DNA from: TMP-24 sp046348855
Lineage (GTDB): Bacteria > Pseudomonadota > Alphaproteobacteria > Rhodobacterales > Rhodobacteraceae
Assembly (NCBI GenBank): GCA_046348855.1
Contig: JAXMDK010000016.1
Span: 1-64,000 of the forward strand
Length of the DNA: 64,000 nt
Direction: 5' to 3'
Both the position numbers and the translations under genes were made by a program. Below are positions 7,415 through 15,042 of this stretch, in pieces. Position 1 is the stretch's first letter. Every line of letters starts with the position of its first letter. The notes beneath the pieces were generated by a model. The model was given only the letters and a program-made list of their open reading frames with translations, was not told where the DNA came from and ran no database searches.

Positions 7415-9262
7415 CTATTCGGCGGCCTCCTCGTCGGTGCCGATGAACCCGCCCGACTGGCGGTCCCAGAACCGGGCGTAAAGGCCGCCCTTGGCCAGCA
7501 GTTCGGCATGGGTGCCATCCTCGACCACCCGGCCGTCCTCCAGGACCACGATCCGGTCCATCTGGGCGATGGTCGACAGCCGGTGGGCGATGGCGATCAC
7601 GGTCTTGCCCTTCATCACCCCGTAAAGCGTGTCCTGGATCGCCGCCTCGACCTCGCTGTCCAAGGCGCTGGTCGCCTCGTCGAGGATCAGGATCGGCGCA
7701 TCCTTCAGGATCACCCGCGCCAGGGCGACCCGCTGGCGCTGGCCGCCCGACAGTTTCACGCCGCGTTCGCCGACCTGGGCGTCATAGCCCGCGCGTCCGC
7801 CCGGGTCGCGCAGCGCCAGGATGAAGTCGTGCGCCTCGGCCCGTTTGGCGGCCTCGATCATGTCGGCCTCGGTGGCGTCGGGGCGGCCATACAGGATGTT
7901 GTCGCGCACCGAACGGTGCAGAAGGCTCGAATCCTGCTGGACCATGCCGATCTGGCGGCGCAGGCTGTCCTGCCGGACGCGGGTGATGTCCTGCCCGTCG
8001 ATCAGGATCTGGCCGCCCTCGGGGTCGTAGAACCGCAACAACAGCTTGACCAGCGTCGTCTTGCCCGACCCGGACCGCCCGACAAGGCCGATCCTTTCGC
8101 CGGGCCGGATGGTCAGCGACAGATTGTCCAGCCCGCCCATGCCGCGGCCATAGTGGTGCGACAGGTTCCTGATCTCGATCCGGCCGCGGCTGAAGGCCAG
8201 GGCTGGCGCCCCCGGCGCGTCGGTCAGGCCGACCGGCTGGGCGATCGTCTCCATCCCCTCGGCGACCACACCCAGCGACTGGACCAGATTGGTCATCGCC
8301 CACATGATCCAGTAGGTCATATTGTTCAGCCGCAGCACCAGCGCCGTCGCCGCCGCCACCGTGCCGACCGTCGCCTGCCCGTGATACCACAGCCACATGG
8401 CCAGCGCCGTCACCGACAGGATCAGCGCCCCGTTCAGAAAGGTCAGCGCCACATCCATCTTGGTGACGATCCGCATTTCCTTGATGAAGGTGGTGCGGGC
8501 GGTGCGGATCGCCTCGCCGGCATAGGCGATCTCGCGGTCATGATGGGCGAACATCTTGACCGAATGGATGTTGGAATAGCTGTCGACCACCCGCCCAGTG
8601 ATCGCCGAACGCGCATCCGACGAGGCGGTCGAGGCCGGCCCGGCGCGGCGGACCGTCCAGCGCATCAGCGCGAGGTAAAGCGCGATCCACACCAGCAGCG
8701 GCGCGACCAGCCGGGGATCGGCGTCGGTCAGCATCGCCACCGACCCGATCAGGGTGGTGACGGCAAAGGCTACCGCGTCGAAGACCTGGAACACCGCGTC
8801 GCCGGCGGCGGGCGGGGTCTGCATGATGCGGTTGGCGATGCGGCCGGCGAAATCGTTCTCGAACCAGCCGACCGGCTGGCGCAGCACATGCCGGTGCGCC
8901 CGCCAGCGGATCAGCGTGCCGAAGTTCGGCAGTATGGTGTTGTGCAGCAGCGCCACGTCGAGGCCGGAGATCGCGGTGCGCAGGATCAGGATGGCAAAGG
9001 CGGCGATGGCGAATTCGGTGCCGTGGCTGTGCAGGATCTGTTCCGGCTGGCCGGTCGACAGGATGTCCACCAGCCGGCCGACGTACCAGATCAGGCCGAT
9101 CTCGAAAGCGGCGACCAGGATCTTCAGCAGCACCGACACCACGAACACGGCGCGGAACGGGCGGGCATAATCCATCAGGAACGGCAGCAGCCGGCGGGGC
9201 GGGCTGTCGGTTTCCGCATAGTCGCAGAACGGGTCGACAAGGTTCTCGAAGAACCGGAACAT
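7415..9262 (-). CDS. ABC exporter half-transporter (fused membrane and ATPase domains), copy B
   Basis: A 615-residue paralogue of copy A, which follows about 75 bp downstream on the same strand. The membrane domain spans about residues 25-335. The ATPase domain has GRSGSGKTT (Walker A), LSGGQRQR, ILILDEATS and AIAHRLST. The two copies share long identical runs in the ATPase domain (for example GERGVKLSGGQRQR) but differ in membrane helices, as expected of partners recognising a substrate from two sides. I chose the ATG at 9262; a GTG one codon earlier is also possible. No substrate-binding protein gene is nearby, consistent with export rather than import. Confidence 0.92.
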   Translation of the reverse strand: MFRFFENLVDPFCDYAETDSPPRRLLPFLMDYARPFRAVFVVSVLLKILVAAFEIGLIWYVGRLVDILSTGQPEQILHSHGTEFAIAAFAILILRTAISGLDVALLHNTILPNFGTLIRWRAHRHVLRQPVGWFENDFAGRIANRIMQTPPAAGDAVFQVFDAVAFAVTTLIGSVAMLTDADPRLVAPLLVWIALYLALMRWTVRRAGPASTASSDARSAITGRVVDSYSNIHSVKMFAHHDREIAYAGEAIRTARTTFIKEMRIVTKMDVALTFLNGALILSVTALAMWLWYHGQATVGTVAAATALVLRLNNMTYWIMWAMTNLVQSLGVVAEGMETIAQPVGLTDAPGAPALAFSRGRIEIRNLSHHYGRGMGGLDNLSLTIRPGERIGLVGRSGSGKTTLVKLLLRFYDPEGGQILIDGQDITRVRQDSLRRQIGMVQQDSSLLHRSVRDNILYGRPDATEADMIEAAKRAEAHDFILALRDPGGRAGYDAQVGERGVKLSGGQRQRVALARVILKDAPILILDEATSALDSEVEAAIQDTLYGVMKGKTVIAIAHRLSTIAQMDRIVVLEDGRVVEDGTHAELLAKGGLYARFWDRQSGGFIGTDEEAAE

Positions 9263-9317
9263 CACGAATGCCTTTCGATCGGGCCAGATATAACCCGCTT
9301 CCCGGCGAAGGAAAACG

Positions 9318-9914
9318 TCAGTGCCTGAGAAGCTGGACCGTGGACAGCACGATCAGCGCCGCCATCGTCAGGTTGAAGATGCGCAAACGCGACGGCGTGG
9401 TCAACCAGCGGGCAAAGGCCTGCCCCAGCCCCACCCAGGTCATCGACGATCCCAGCCCCAGCAGCGTGAAGGCCGCCGCGACGATCAGCGCGGTGCGCAC
9501 CGGATCGTCGGGGGTGATGAACTGCGAGGTGGCGGCAATCGCCATCGACCAGCCCTTGGGGTTGATCCACTGGAACGCGCCGGCGCCAAGGAAGGTCATG
9601 GGTCGCGCCTCGGCCGATTTCGCCTCGGCCGCGCCGGCATTGGCGACCTTCCAGGCGATCCAGACCAGCAGCGCCGCGCCGCCCCAGCGCAGGGTTTCGC
9701 GCAAGACGGCACTTTGCTGGAACAACCCGCCCAGCGTCAGCCCGACGATCAGCAGCATCGCCGGAAAGCCGATCGTCACGCCCAGCGCGTGCGGCATGGT
9801 GCGGCGAAAGCCGAAGGTCGCCCCCGAAGCCGCCAGCATGGCGTTGTTCGGGCCGGGGGTGAACAGCGTGGCGATGGCCAGCCCGATCAGGGCAATCAGC
9901 GTTTGCGAAGGCAT
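9318..9914 (-). CDS. LysE/RhtB-family amino acid exporter
   Basis: A 198-residue inner-membrane protein with about six hydrophobic segments. The start at 9914 gives MPSQTLIALIGLAIATLFTPGPNN. The TPGPNN motif near residue 20 and the following GFRRTMPHALGV stretch are hallmarks of the LysE/RhtB translocators, which export amino acids or derivatives using the proton gradient. FQWINPKGW near residue 115 is another family signature. The gene is separate from the CCA-adding enzyme gene upstream (49-bp gap) and has no linked regulator, so the substrate cannot be inferred. Confidence 0.88.
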   Translation of the reverse strand: MPSQTLIALIGLAIATLFTPGPNNAMLAASGATFGFRRTMPHALGVTIGFPAMLLIVGLTLGGLFQQSAVLRETLRWGGAALLVWIAWKVANAGAAEAKSAEARPMTFLGAGAFQWINPKGWSMAIAATSQFITPDDPVRTALIVAAAFTLLGLGSSMTWVGLGQAFARWLTTPSRLRIFNLTMAALIVLSTVQLLRH

Positions 9915-9963
9915 GGAATGGGTCCTGGAAGCCGCGCGACTATTCCGGGACTCCGGTCGCGCT

Positions 9964-11103
9964 TCAAGCCAGCAATTGTGCCCGTGACAATTCAAAGTCC
10001 GACGCGATCCAGCGGGCCTCAAGCTCCTTCAGCCGCGCGCCAAGCGCCGGGCCGGACAGCTGCGGCAGGTCGGCCGCCCGCACCGGAAAGCGCGCGCCCG
10101 CCCCCTTTTCGGCCGCCGCCCGCCAGCCGGCCGGAACCGGCGTTTCCGACAAGGCTGCCCGCAGCAGGACCACGTCGCGCGCCGCGTCCAGCCCGTGCCG
10201 CCAGCCCAGTTCGCCCGGCCCCGATGCGGCCGTGGCCTCGGTGCGCAGCACCACCAGCCGCCGCGCCTCGTCCCGCGACAGGCGCAGCGCCTCGGCCGGA
10301 TCTTCGCCGCCCAGCACCGCCAGCCGCCGCAACCAGCCGGGCGCAAGACCCTCCTCCAGATGCACCAGCACCGCCAGCCAGCGCGGATCGGACCCCGGCA
10401 GAACCCGCGCCAGGATGCCCGCCGCCCTCATCGCCGCCACCGCCGGCGCGGGATCGGCTGCCGCCAGCAAGCGGCGCAGTTCGTGGCCGATCCGTTCGCG
10501 CGAAAGCGTCTCTATTCCAGCCGAATTCGCGGCGCAGGCTGCCAGCCCCTCGGCATCGAGCCCCCCGGCCGGGTCGCCATAGTTGGCGTGAAAGCGGAAG
10601 AAGCGCAGGATGCGCAGGTAGTCCTCGCGGATGCGGTCCTCGGGCAGGCCGACGAAGCGGACGCGGCGGGCCAGCAGGTCGGGCAGCCCGCCCAGCGGGT
10701 CGATGACCGTGCCGTCGGCCCCGGCGTAAAGTGCGTTCATGGTGAAGTCGCGCCGCGCCGCATCCTCCTCGAGCCGGTCGGAAAAGGCGACGACCGCCCG
10801 GCGGCCATCGGTTTCGACGTCGCGGCGAAAGGTGGTCACTTCGTGGGGGACGCCATCGGCGACAAGGGTGACAGTGCCGTGGTCGATCCCGGTCGGCACC
10901 ACCTTCAGCCCGGCCGCCGCCGCCAGTTCCGCCACCCGGGCGGGCGGCGCGTCGGTGGCGATGTCGATGTCGGCCACCGGCAGGCCGAGGATGGCGTTGC
11001 GCACGCAGCCGCCGACCATCAGCGCCCGGTGGCCGCCGGCGGTCAGGCAGGCCAGCACCCGCTGAAGCCCCGGCGCCCCAAGCCAGTCGCCCGCAATCTT
11101 CAT
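9964..11103 (-). CDS. CCA tRNA nucleotidyltransferase
   Basis: A 379-residue class II nucleotidyltransferase that adds or repairs the 3' CCA end of tRNAs. The catalytic head has GGCVRNAILG near residues 31-40, with the metal-binding aspartates in DIDIATDAPP (about 45-54). RRDFTMNALY (about 117-126) and ReDYLRILRFFRFHANYG (about 160-177) form the nucleotide-selecting neck. The C-terminal helical body is less conserved. Its start overlaps the end of the upstream Nudix gene by 4 bp. A poly(A) polymerase activity is the main alternative within this superfamily, but the short length and motif spacing favour CCA addition. Confidence 0.93.
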   Translation of the reverse strand: MKIAGDWLGAPGLQRVLACLTAGGHRALMVGGCVRNAILGLPVADIDIATDAPPARVAELAAAAGLKVVPTGIDHGTVTLVADGVPHEVTTFRRDVETDGRRAVVAFSDRLEEDAARRDFTMNALYAGADGTVIDPLGGLPDLLARRVRFVGLPEDRIREDYLRILRFFRFHANYGDPAGGLDAEGLAACAANSAGIETLSRERIGHELRRLLAAADPAPAVAAMRAAGILARVLPGSDPRWLAVLVHLEEGLAPGWLRRLAVLGGEDPAEALRLSRDEARRLVVLRTEATAASGPGELGWRHGLDAARDVVLLRAALSETPVPAGWRAAAEKGAGARFPVRAADLPQLSGPALGARLKELEARWIASDFELSRAQLLA

Positions 11104-11702
11104 GGCCCCACCCGGTCGGCCAGCGCCCGCAGGATGCGCGCGGTTGCGCCCCAGATGTAATAGGGCCCGTAGGGAACCGTGTAGTACCGCCGCTGCGCCC
11201 CGCGCCAGAGCCGGCTTTCGATGCGGAAGTTGGCCGGGTCCGTGACATGGGCGAAGGGCACCGAAAAGACCTCCTCGACTTCGTCCTCCTGGCGGGTCGG
11301 GCGAAAATCAGGGTCTATTTCAGCCAGAATCGGAGTCACAGTAAAACCGGTCACGGTTTCATGCGGGGCGAGCGCACCGATCGGCCGGGCCTGGCCTTCC
11401 TGCAGGCCGATCTCCTCATGCGCCTCGCGCAGCGCCGCGGCCCGGGCATCGGCATCGCCTGCGTCGACCTTGCCGCCGGGAAAGGCGATCTGGCCGGGAT
11501 GGTGCTTCAGGTGCGAGGCGCGCTTGGTCAGGATCAGCATCAGGCCGCGCGGGGTGGGCTGAAATCCGACCAGCACCGCCGCCGGCCGCAGCAGGCGGTT
11601 GGCCGGCAGCACGGTATCCGGGTTCAGGTCATGGTCCGAGGTATCGCGGCCCGGCCGGGCCAGCGCCAGCCTCAGCGCCGAAAGCGCGTCAGGCGCTGGC
11701 AC
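11100..11702 (-). CDS. Nudix hydrolase, CoA pyrophosphatase type
   Basis: A 200-residue Nudix protein. The segment LTKRASHLKHHPGQIAFPGGK (about residues 58-78) is the extra motif of the CoA pyrophosphatases (NudL/YeaB group), which cut CoA to 4'-phosphopantetheine and 3',5'-ADP. The Nudix box follows, ending REAHEEIGL (about 92-100). The gene overlaps hslO by 14 bp upstream and the CCA-enzyme gene by 4 bp downstream, forming a tightly packed hslO-nudix-cca unit. Substrate preference is inferred from the motif only. Confidence 0.9.
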   Translation of the reverse strand: MPAPDALSALRLALARPGRDTSDHDLNPDTVLPANRLLRPAAVLVGFQPTPRGLMLILTKRASHLKHHPGQIAFPGGKVDAGDADARAAALREAHEEIGLQEGQARPIGALAPHETVTGFTVTPILAEIDPDFRPTRQEDEVEEVFSVPFAHVTDPANFRIESRLWRGAQRRYYTVPYGPYYIWGATARILRALADRVGP

Positions 11703-12705
11703 CCTCTCCCCCCTTGGCCTCGAACCCCAGGGTCGCGGGATCGAATTCGTAGTGCGCGCCGCAGAACTGGCAGTCGGCGGTGACGATGCCGGCCTCAGTG
11801 GTCATGGTGGCAATGTCCTTGGCCGAATAGATCGACAGGCTCTGGCGCACCTTGTCGGGCGAACAGGTGCAGCCGAACCGCACCGGCTGGGCGTCGAACA
11901 CCCGCGGGCCTTCCTCGTGGAACAGCCGCACCAGCAGGTCGGTGGGCTGGACCAGCGGACCGATCAGCTCCAGTTCCTCGACGGTGTCGAGCAGCAGGTT
12001 GGCGCGGGTCCAGTTCTCGCCCTCCTCGCCGTCGAGGATATCGGCGTGGGTCAGAAGCCCGCCCTCGCCCGAACCGCCCTCGCCGGCGACGGCGGGCGAG
12101 GCCTTGGGCATGTGTTGCAGCATCACGCCCCCGGCGCGCCAGCGCTCGGTGCCCGATTTCAGCCGCGACTTGCCGAACGACAGCTGGAACCGAGTCGGCA
12201 ATTGCTCGGACTGGGCGAAATAGGTCCCGGCGCAGGCGGCCAATGAGCCGCCGGCGATGGGGGTGATCCCCTGATAGGGCAGCGTGCCTTCGCCCTGGTC
12301 GATCAGCACCGCGAAATAGCCCTGGCCGATCTGGCCGAAGGGCGCGGCGGCCGGATCGATCCGGGCGGCGTCGAACGAGGCCCAGGCACGGATCTGCGCC
12401 GGGGCGCCGGCTTCGGCGGGGGCATAATAGTCGGTGGCGATGATTCTGACCGGACCGTTGCCGCGGATCTGCAGCGACAGCTTCCAGCGCAGCTTGACCG
12501 TCTGGCCGATCAGCGCGGTCAGCAGCGCCGCCTCGGCGACCAGCGCCTCGACCGTCGGCGGATAGGCATGCTGGCTGAGGATGCGGTCGAGCGTGCCATC
12601 CAGCCGCGCAACCCGGCCACGGATGTCCGACAGGTCCAGCTGGAACGGCAGGACAGTGTCATCCCAGGCGATTTCAAGGGTCGAGGGAGCGGCGGTCTGG
12701 GTCAT
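11689..12705 (-). CDS. hslO: Hsp33 redox-regulated chaperone
   Basis: A 338-residue cytosolic holdase that is switched on by oxidation. The C-terminal zinc center is complete: a CxC pair in GCTCSPDK and a CxxC pair in CQFCGAHY. These four cysteines bind zinc when reduced and form disulfides under oxidative stress. The start at 12705 (MTQTAAPSTLEIAWDD) is preceded by GAAGGAA. The protein is longer than the roughly 290-residue enterobacterial form because of an acidic, glycine-rich insert before the zinc domain. It is first in the hslO-nudix-cca run and divergent from another Nudix gene. Confidence 0.95.
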   Translation of the reverse strand: MTQTAAPSTLEIAWDDTVLPFQLDLSDIRGRVARLDGTLDRILSQHAYPPTVEALVAEAALLTALIGQTVKLRWKLSLQIRGNGPVRIIATDYYAPAEAGAPAQIRAWASFDAARIDPAAAPFGQIGQGYFAVLIDQGEGTLPYQGITPIAGGSLAACAGTYFAQSEQLPTRFQLSFGKSRLKSGTERWRAGGVMLQHMPKASPAVAGEGGSGEGGLLTHADILDGEEGENWTRANLLLDTVEELELIGPLVQPTDLLVRLFHEEGPRVFDAQPVRFGCTCSPDKVRQSLSIYSAKDIATMTTEAGIVTADCQFCGAHYEFDPATLGFEAKGGEGASA

Positions 12706-12774
12706 GGGCTTTCCTTCGGGCGCGGGCCTTGGCATACCGTTTCGGGGCAAATTGGGCAACCGGGGCCGGCTGCG

Positions 12775-13218
12775 ATGATCAGGCGTTTTGGCGAGCCGGT
12801 GGTGGCCGGGCAGAAATATCGGACAAGACCGGGGGCTTACGCGGTGCTGCTGCTAGGTAGGGATGTTCTGCTGACCTATCAAGAGGAGCCGGACCCCGAG
12901 TTCCAGCTGCCCGGCGGCGGCATCGACGCCGGCGAATCGGCGGTCCAGGCGCTGCATCGCGAGGTTTACGAGGAAACCGGCTGGTCGATCGCCGAGCCCC
13001 GGCGGCTGGGGGCATTCCGGCGCTTCGCCTACATGCCGGAATACGACCGCTGGGCGGAAAAGGTCTGCCACATCTATCTGGCCCGCCCGGTGCGCCGGCT
13101 AGGCCCACCGAAGGAAAAGGGCCACACCGCCGTCTGGGTGCCGGCGCGCGAGGCTTCGGTGCTGGCCGGGAACGCCGGCGACGCCCATTTCCTGCGCCAG
13201 CTGTTCGGCCGACCCTGA
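12775..13218 (+). CDS. Nudix hydrolase
   Basis: A 147-residue Nudix protein with a canonical box: GGGIDAGES then REVYEETGW, about residues 47-70, with all catalytic glutamates present. The start at 12775 (MIRRFGEP) follows the divergent hslO promoter region. A longer open frame upstream of 12775 runs antisense into hslO and was rejected. The rest of the domain (YMPEYDRWAEKVCHIYLARP) fits small NUDIX enzymes that clean up nucleotide derivatives. No specific substrate can be named. Confidence 0.85.
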   Translation: MIRRFGEPVVAGQKYRTRPGAYAVLLLGRDVLLTYQEEPDPEFQLPGGGIDAGESAVQALHREVYEETGWSIAEPRRLGAFRRFAYMPEYDRWAEKVCHIYLARPVRRLGPPKEKGHTAVWVPAREASVLAGNAGDAHFLRQLFGRP

Positions 13219-13233
13219 GCGGGGCTTGCCGCC

Positions 13234-14523
13234 CTAGCCTTGGCCCGCCTCGTCCTTCGGATCGTGAAACTCGAACAGGACGCCCGAGACATCGTCGCTG
13301 AACTGCCCGCCGGCATATTCGCCCAGATGCCAGCACAGGCCTTCGAGAAAGGCCGCGCCGGACAGGCCACGGCAGCGGGCGATGAGGGCCGACAGACCCT
13401 CCTGCCCCAACTGGGCGCCCGCAGGATCGACAGCCTCGGTCATGCCGTCCGACAGGATCAGCAGACGGTCGCCCGGCGCAAGGCTCGCCTCGATCCGTTC
13501 GTAACTGGCGCCGTCGATCAGCCCCACCGGCAGGCCGCCGTTGCCCAGATAGTCGATCCGCCCGTTGGCCCGGATGACGGCGGGGTGCGGATGCCCGGCC
13601 TGCACCATCGCCACCCGGCCGGTCACGAGGTCGACGTCGGCATAGGCGAAGGTGAAATAGGTTTCGGTCTGCAATTCCTTCAGGACGACCGCATTCAGCG
13701 CCGCGGCCAGTTCGTCGGGCGGGCGGGCGTCGTGGACGCCGGATTCGTTCTGGATCAGCGCGATGTTCTGGTCGGGCGAATTGCCCGACAGATAGCCGGC
13801 CAGCCGCGCCGTCATCAGCGCCGCGGTGATGCCGTGGCCGGAAACGTCGATGGAGAACAGGCCGATCCGGTCGGCGTTGATGGGAAAGAAGCCGATGTGG
13901 TCGCCGCCGACATGGCCCGAGGGGCGCAGAAGCAGGTTGACCTCGGCATTGCCGAACCGGCGCCGGCGTTCGCGCACCAGGCTTTGCTGAAGTTGCCGCG
14001 CCTCGATCAGGTCGCGGTCGATCGAATCGTAAAGTCCCTGAAGTTCGTCCAGCGTGGTGCTGAGCAGGCGGTTCTTGTCCTTCAGTTCGCGCTCGATCCG
14101 CAGGATGCGCTGGCCGGCGGCGATACGGGCGCGCAGTTCGTCGCCACTGACCGGCTTCGACAGGAAATCGTCGGCGCCGACGTCGAGTCCACGGGCAATT
14201 TCGGCGCTTTCGCTCTTGGTGGTCAGCAGGATGAAGTAGATATAGTTCTCGCGGCAAAGGCCACGCATGCGGCGGCAGAGGTCCAGCCCGGTCTGGCCGT
14301 TCATCATCCAGTCCGAGATGACCAGGTCGGGGGCGTGACTGTCCAGCAGCGCCAAGGCTTCGTCGGCCGAAGCGGCCTCGATCACCGCAAACCCGGCGCG
14401 GAGCAGTTGCGACGACAGGATCCTGCGCTGGACGCGGCTGTCGTCGACCACCATGATCAGCCGCAACCCCGCGCCGGGCGGTGCGGTGGCCTGCAATGGC
14501 GACCCTGTCTGAACTGCCAGCAC
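13234..14523 (-). CDS. response regulator fused to PP2C/SpoIIE-type serine phosphatase
   Basis: A 429-residue two-domain signalling protein. The receiver domain (about 20-140) has the acidic pair in MVVDDSR, the phosphorylatable aspartate in VISDWMM (near residue 71), the LLTTKS threonine and the lysine in DDFLSKPVS. A coiled linker (about 140-195) leads to a PP2C-type domain with GGDHIGFF, DVSGHG, SDGMTEA and SDDVSG metal-binding motifs. Phosphorylation would be expected to switch a serine/threonine phosphatase that acts on an anti-sigma-factor antagonist (family knowledge). The start is a GTG at 14523; the next ATG is at residue 24 and would cut the domain edge. A single-domain HPt gene faces it across 153 bp. 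Confidence 0.9.
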   Translation of the reverse strand: MLAVQTGSPLQATAPPGAGLRLIMVVDDSRVQRRILSSQLLRAGFAVIEAASADEALALLDSHAPDLVISDWMMNGQTGLDLCRRMRGLCRENYIYFILLTTKSESAEIARGLDVGADDFLSKPVSGDELRARIAAGQRILRIERELKDKNRLLSTTLDELQGLYDSIDRDLIEARQLQQSLVRERRRRFGNAEVNLLLRPSGHVGGDHIGFFPINADRIGLFSIDVSGHGITAALMTARLAGYLSGNSPDQNIALIQNESGVHDARPPDELAAALNAVVLKELQTETYFTFAYADVDLVTGRVAMVQAGHPHPAVIRANGRIDYLGNGGLPVGLIDGASYERIEASLAPGDRLLILSDGMTEAVDPAGAQLGQEGLSALIARCRGLSGAAFLEGLCWHLGEYAGGQFSDDVSGVLFEFHDPKDEAGQG

Positions 14524-14676
14524 CTGTTACCCCATGACAACCATCTCACCAGTGTTAGACCGCCGGGGGTTAAGGCGAATTGAACGGGTTTTGTCCATGC
14601 CGGCGCGGTCGCGCTTAACGACCCGGCAATCAACCGGGCCTAGCCTCGGCACCGGTAGGGACCGAAGGTGGTGAAA

Positions 14677-15027
14677 ATGATTGACTGGGTGCGGGTGGAC
14701 GAACTGCGCCACGACATCGGCGACGACGGGTTCGCCGAGGTGGTGGAACTGTTTCTGGACGAGGTTGAGGAAGTGGTGATGCGGCTGCAGGCCCGGCCCG
14801 ATCCGGCCCGGCTGGAAGAGGATTTGCACTTCCTGAAGGGCTGCGCCTGGAACCTCGGCTTTGCCGAGTTCGGCGCCCTCTGCCACGACGGCGAACGGAT
14901 GGCCGCCGCCGGACAGGCGGCGCAGGTGCAGCTGCCGCCGGTGCTGGCCTGCTATGGCCAGTCGAAGGTCGCCTTCCTTGAAGGTCTTGCCAGGCCGGGG
15001 CAGTCGGGCAGGCCGTGCGCCGCCTGA
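14677..15027 (+). CDS. HPt phosphotransfer domain protein
   Basis: A 116-residue single-domain protein with the HPt signature HFLKGCAWNLGF, phospho-accepting histidine at residue 51. It starts MIDWVRVDELRHDIG, as in HPt proteins of related bacteria. A GTG three codons upstream (14668) is an alternative start; the ATG has a better-placed GGTGG. HPt proteins shuttle phosphoryl groups between receiver domains. The facing gene encodes a receiver-phosphatase fusion with a phosphorylatable aspartate, so the two are likely partners (inference). No sensor kinase is encoded nearby. Confidence 0.85.
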   Translation: MIDWVRVDELRHDIGDDGFAEVVELFLDEVEEVVMRLQARPDPARLEEDLHFLKGCAWNLGFAEFGALCHDGERMAAAGQAAQVQLPPVLACYGQSKVAFLEGLARPGQSGRPCAA

Positions 15028-15042
15028 CCGGACCCCCGGGTC

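Noticed and set aside
5585..9328. A very long plus-strand open frame of over 1200 codons across the ABC exporter pair
   Set aside because: It is exactly antisense to two clear ABC transporter genes. It translates to His/Gln/Arg-rich low-complexity sequence typical of the reverse strand of GC-rich coding DNA.
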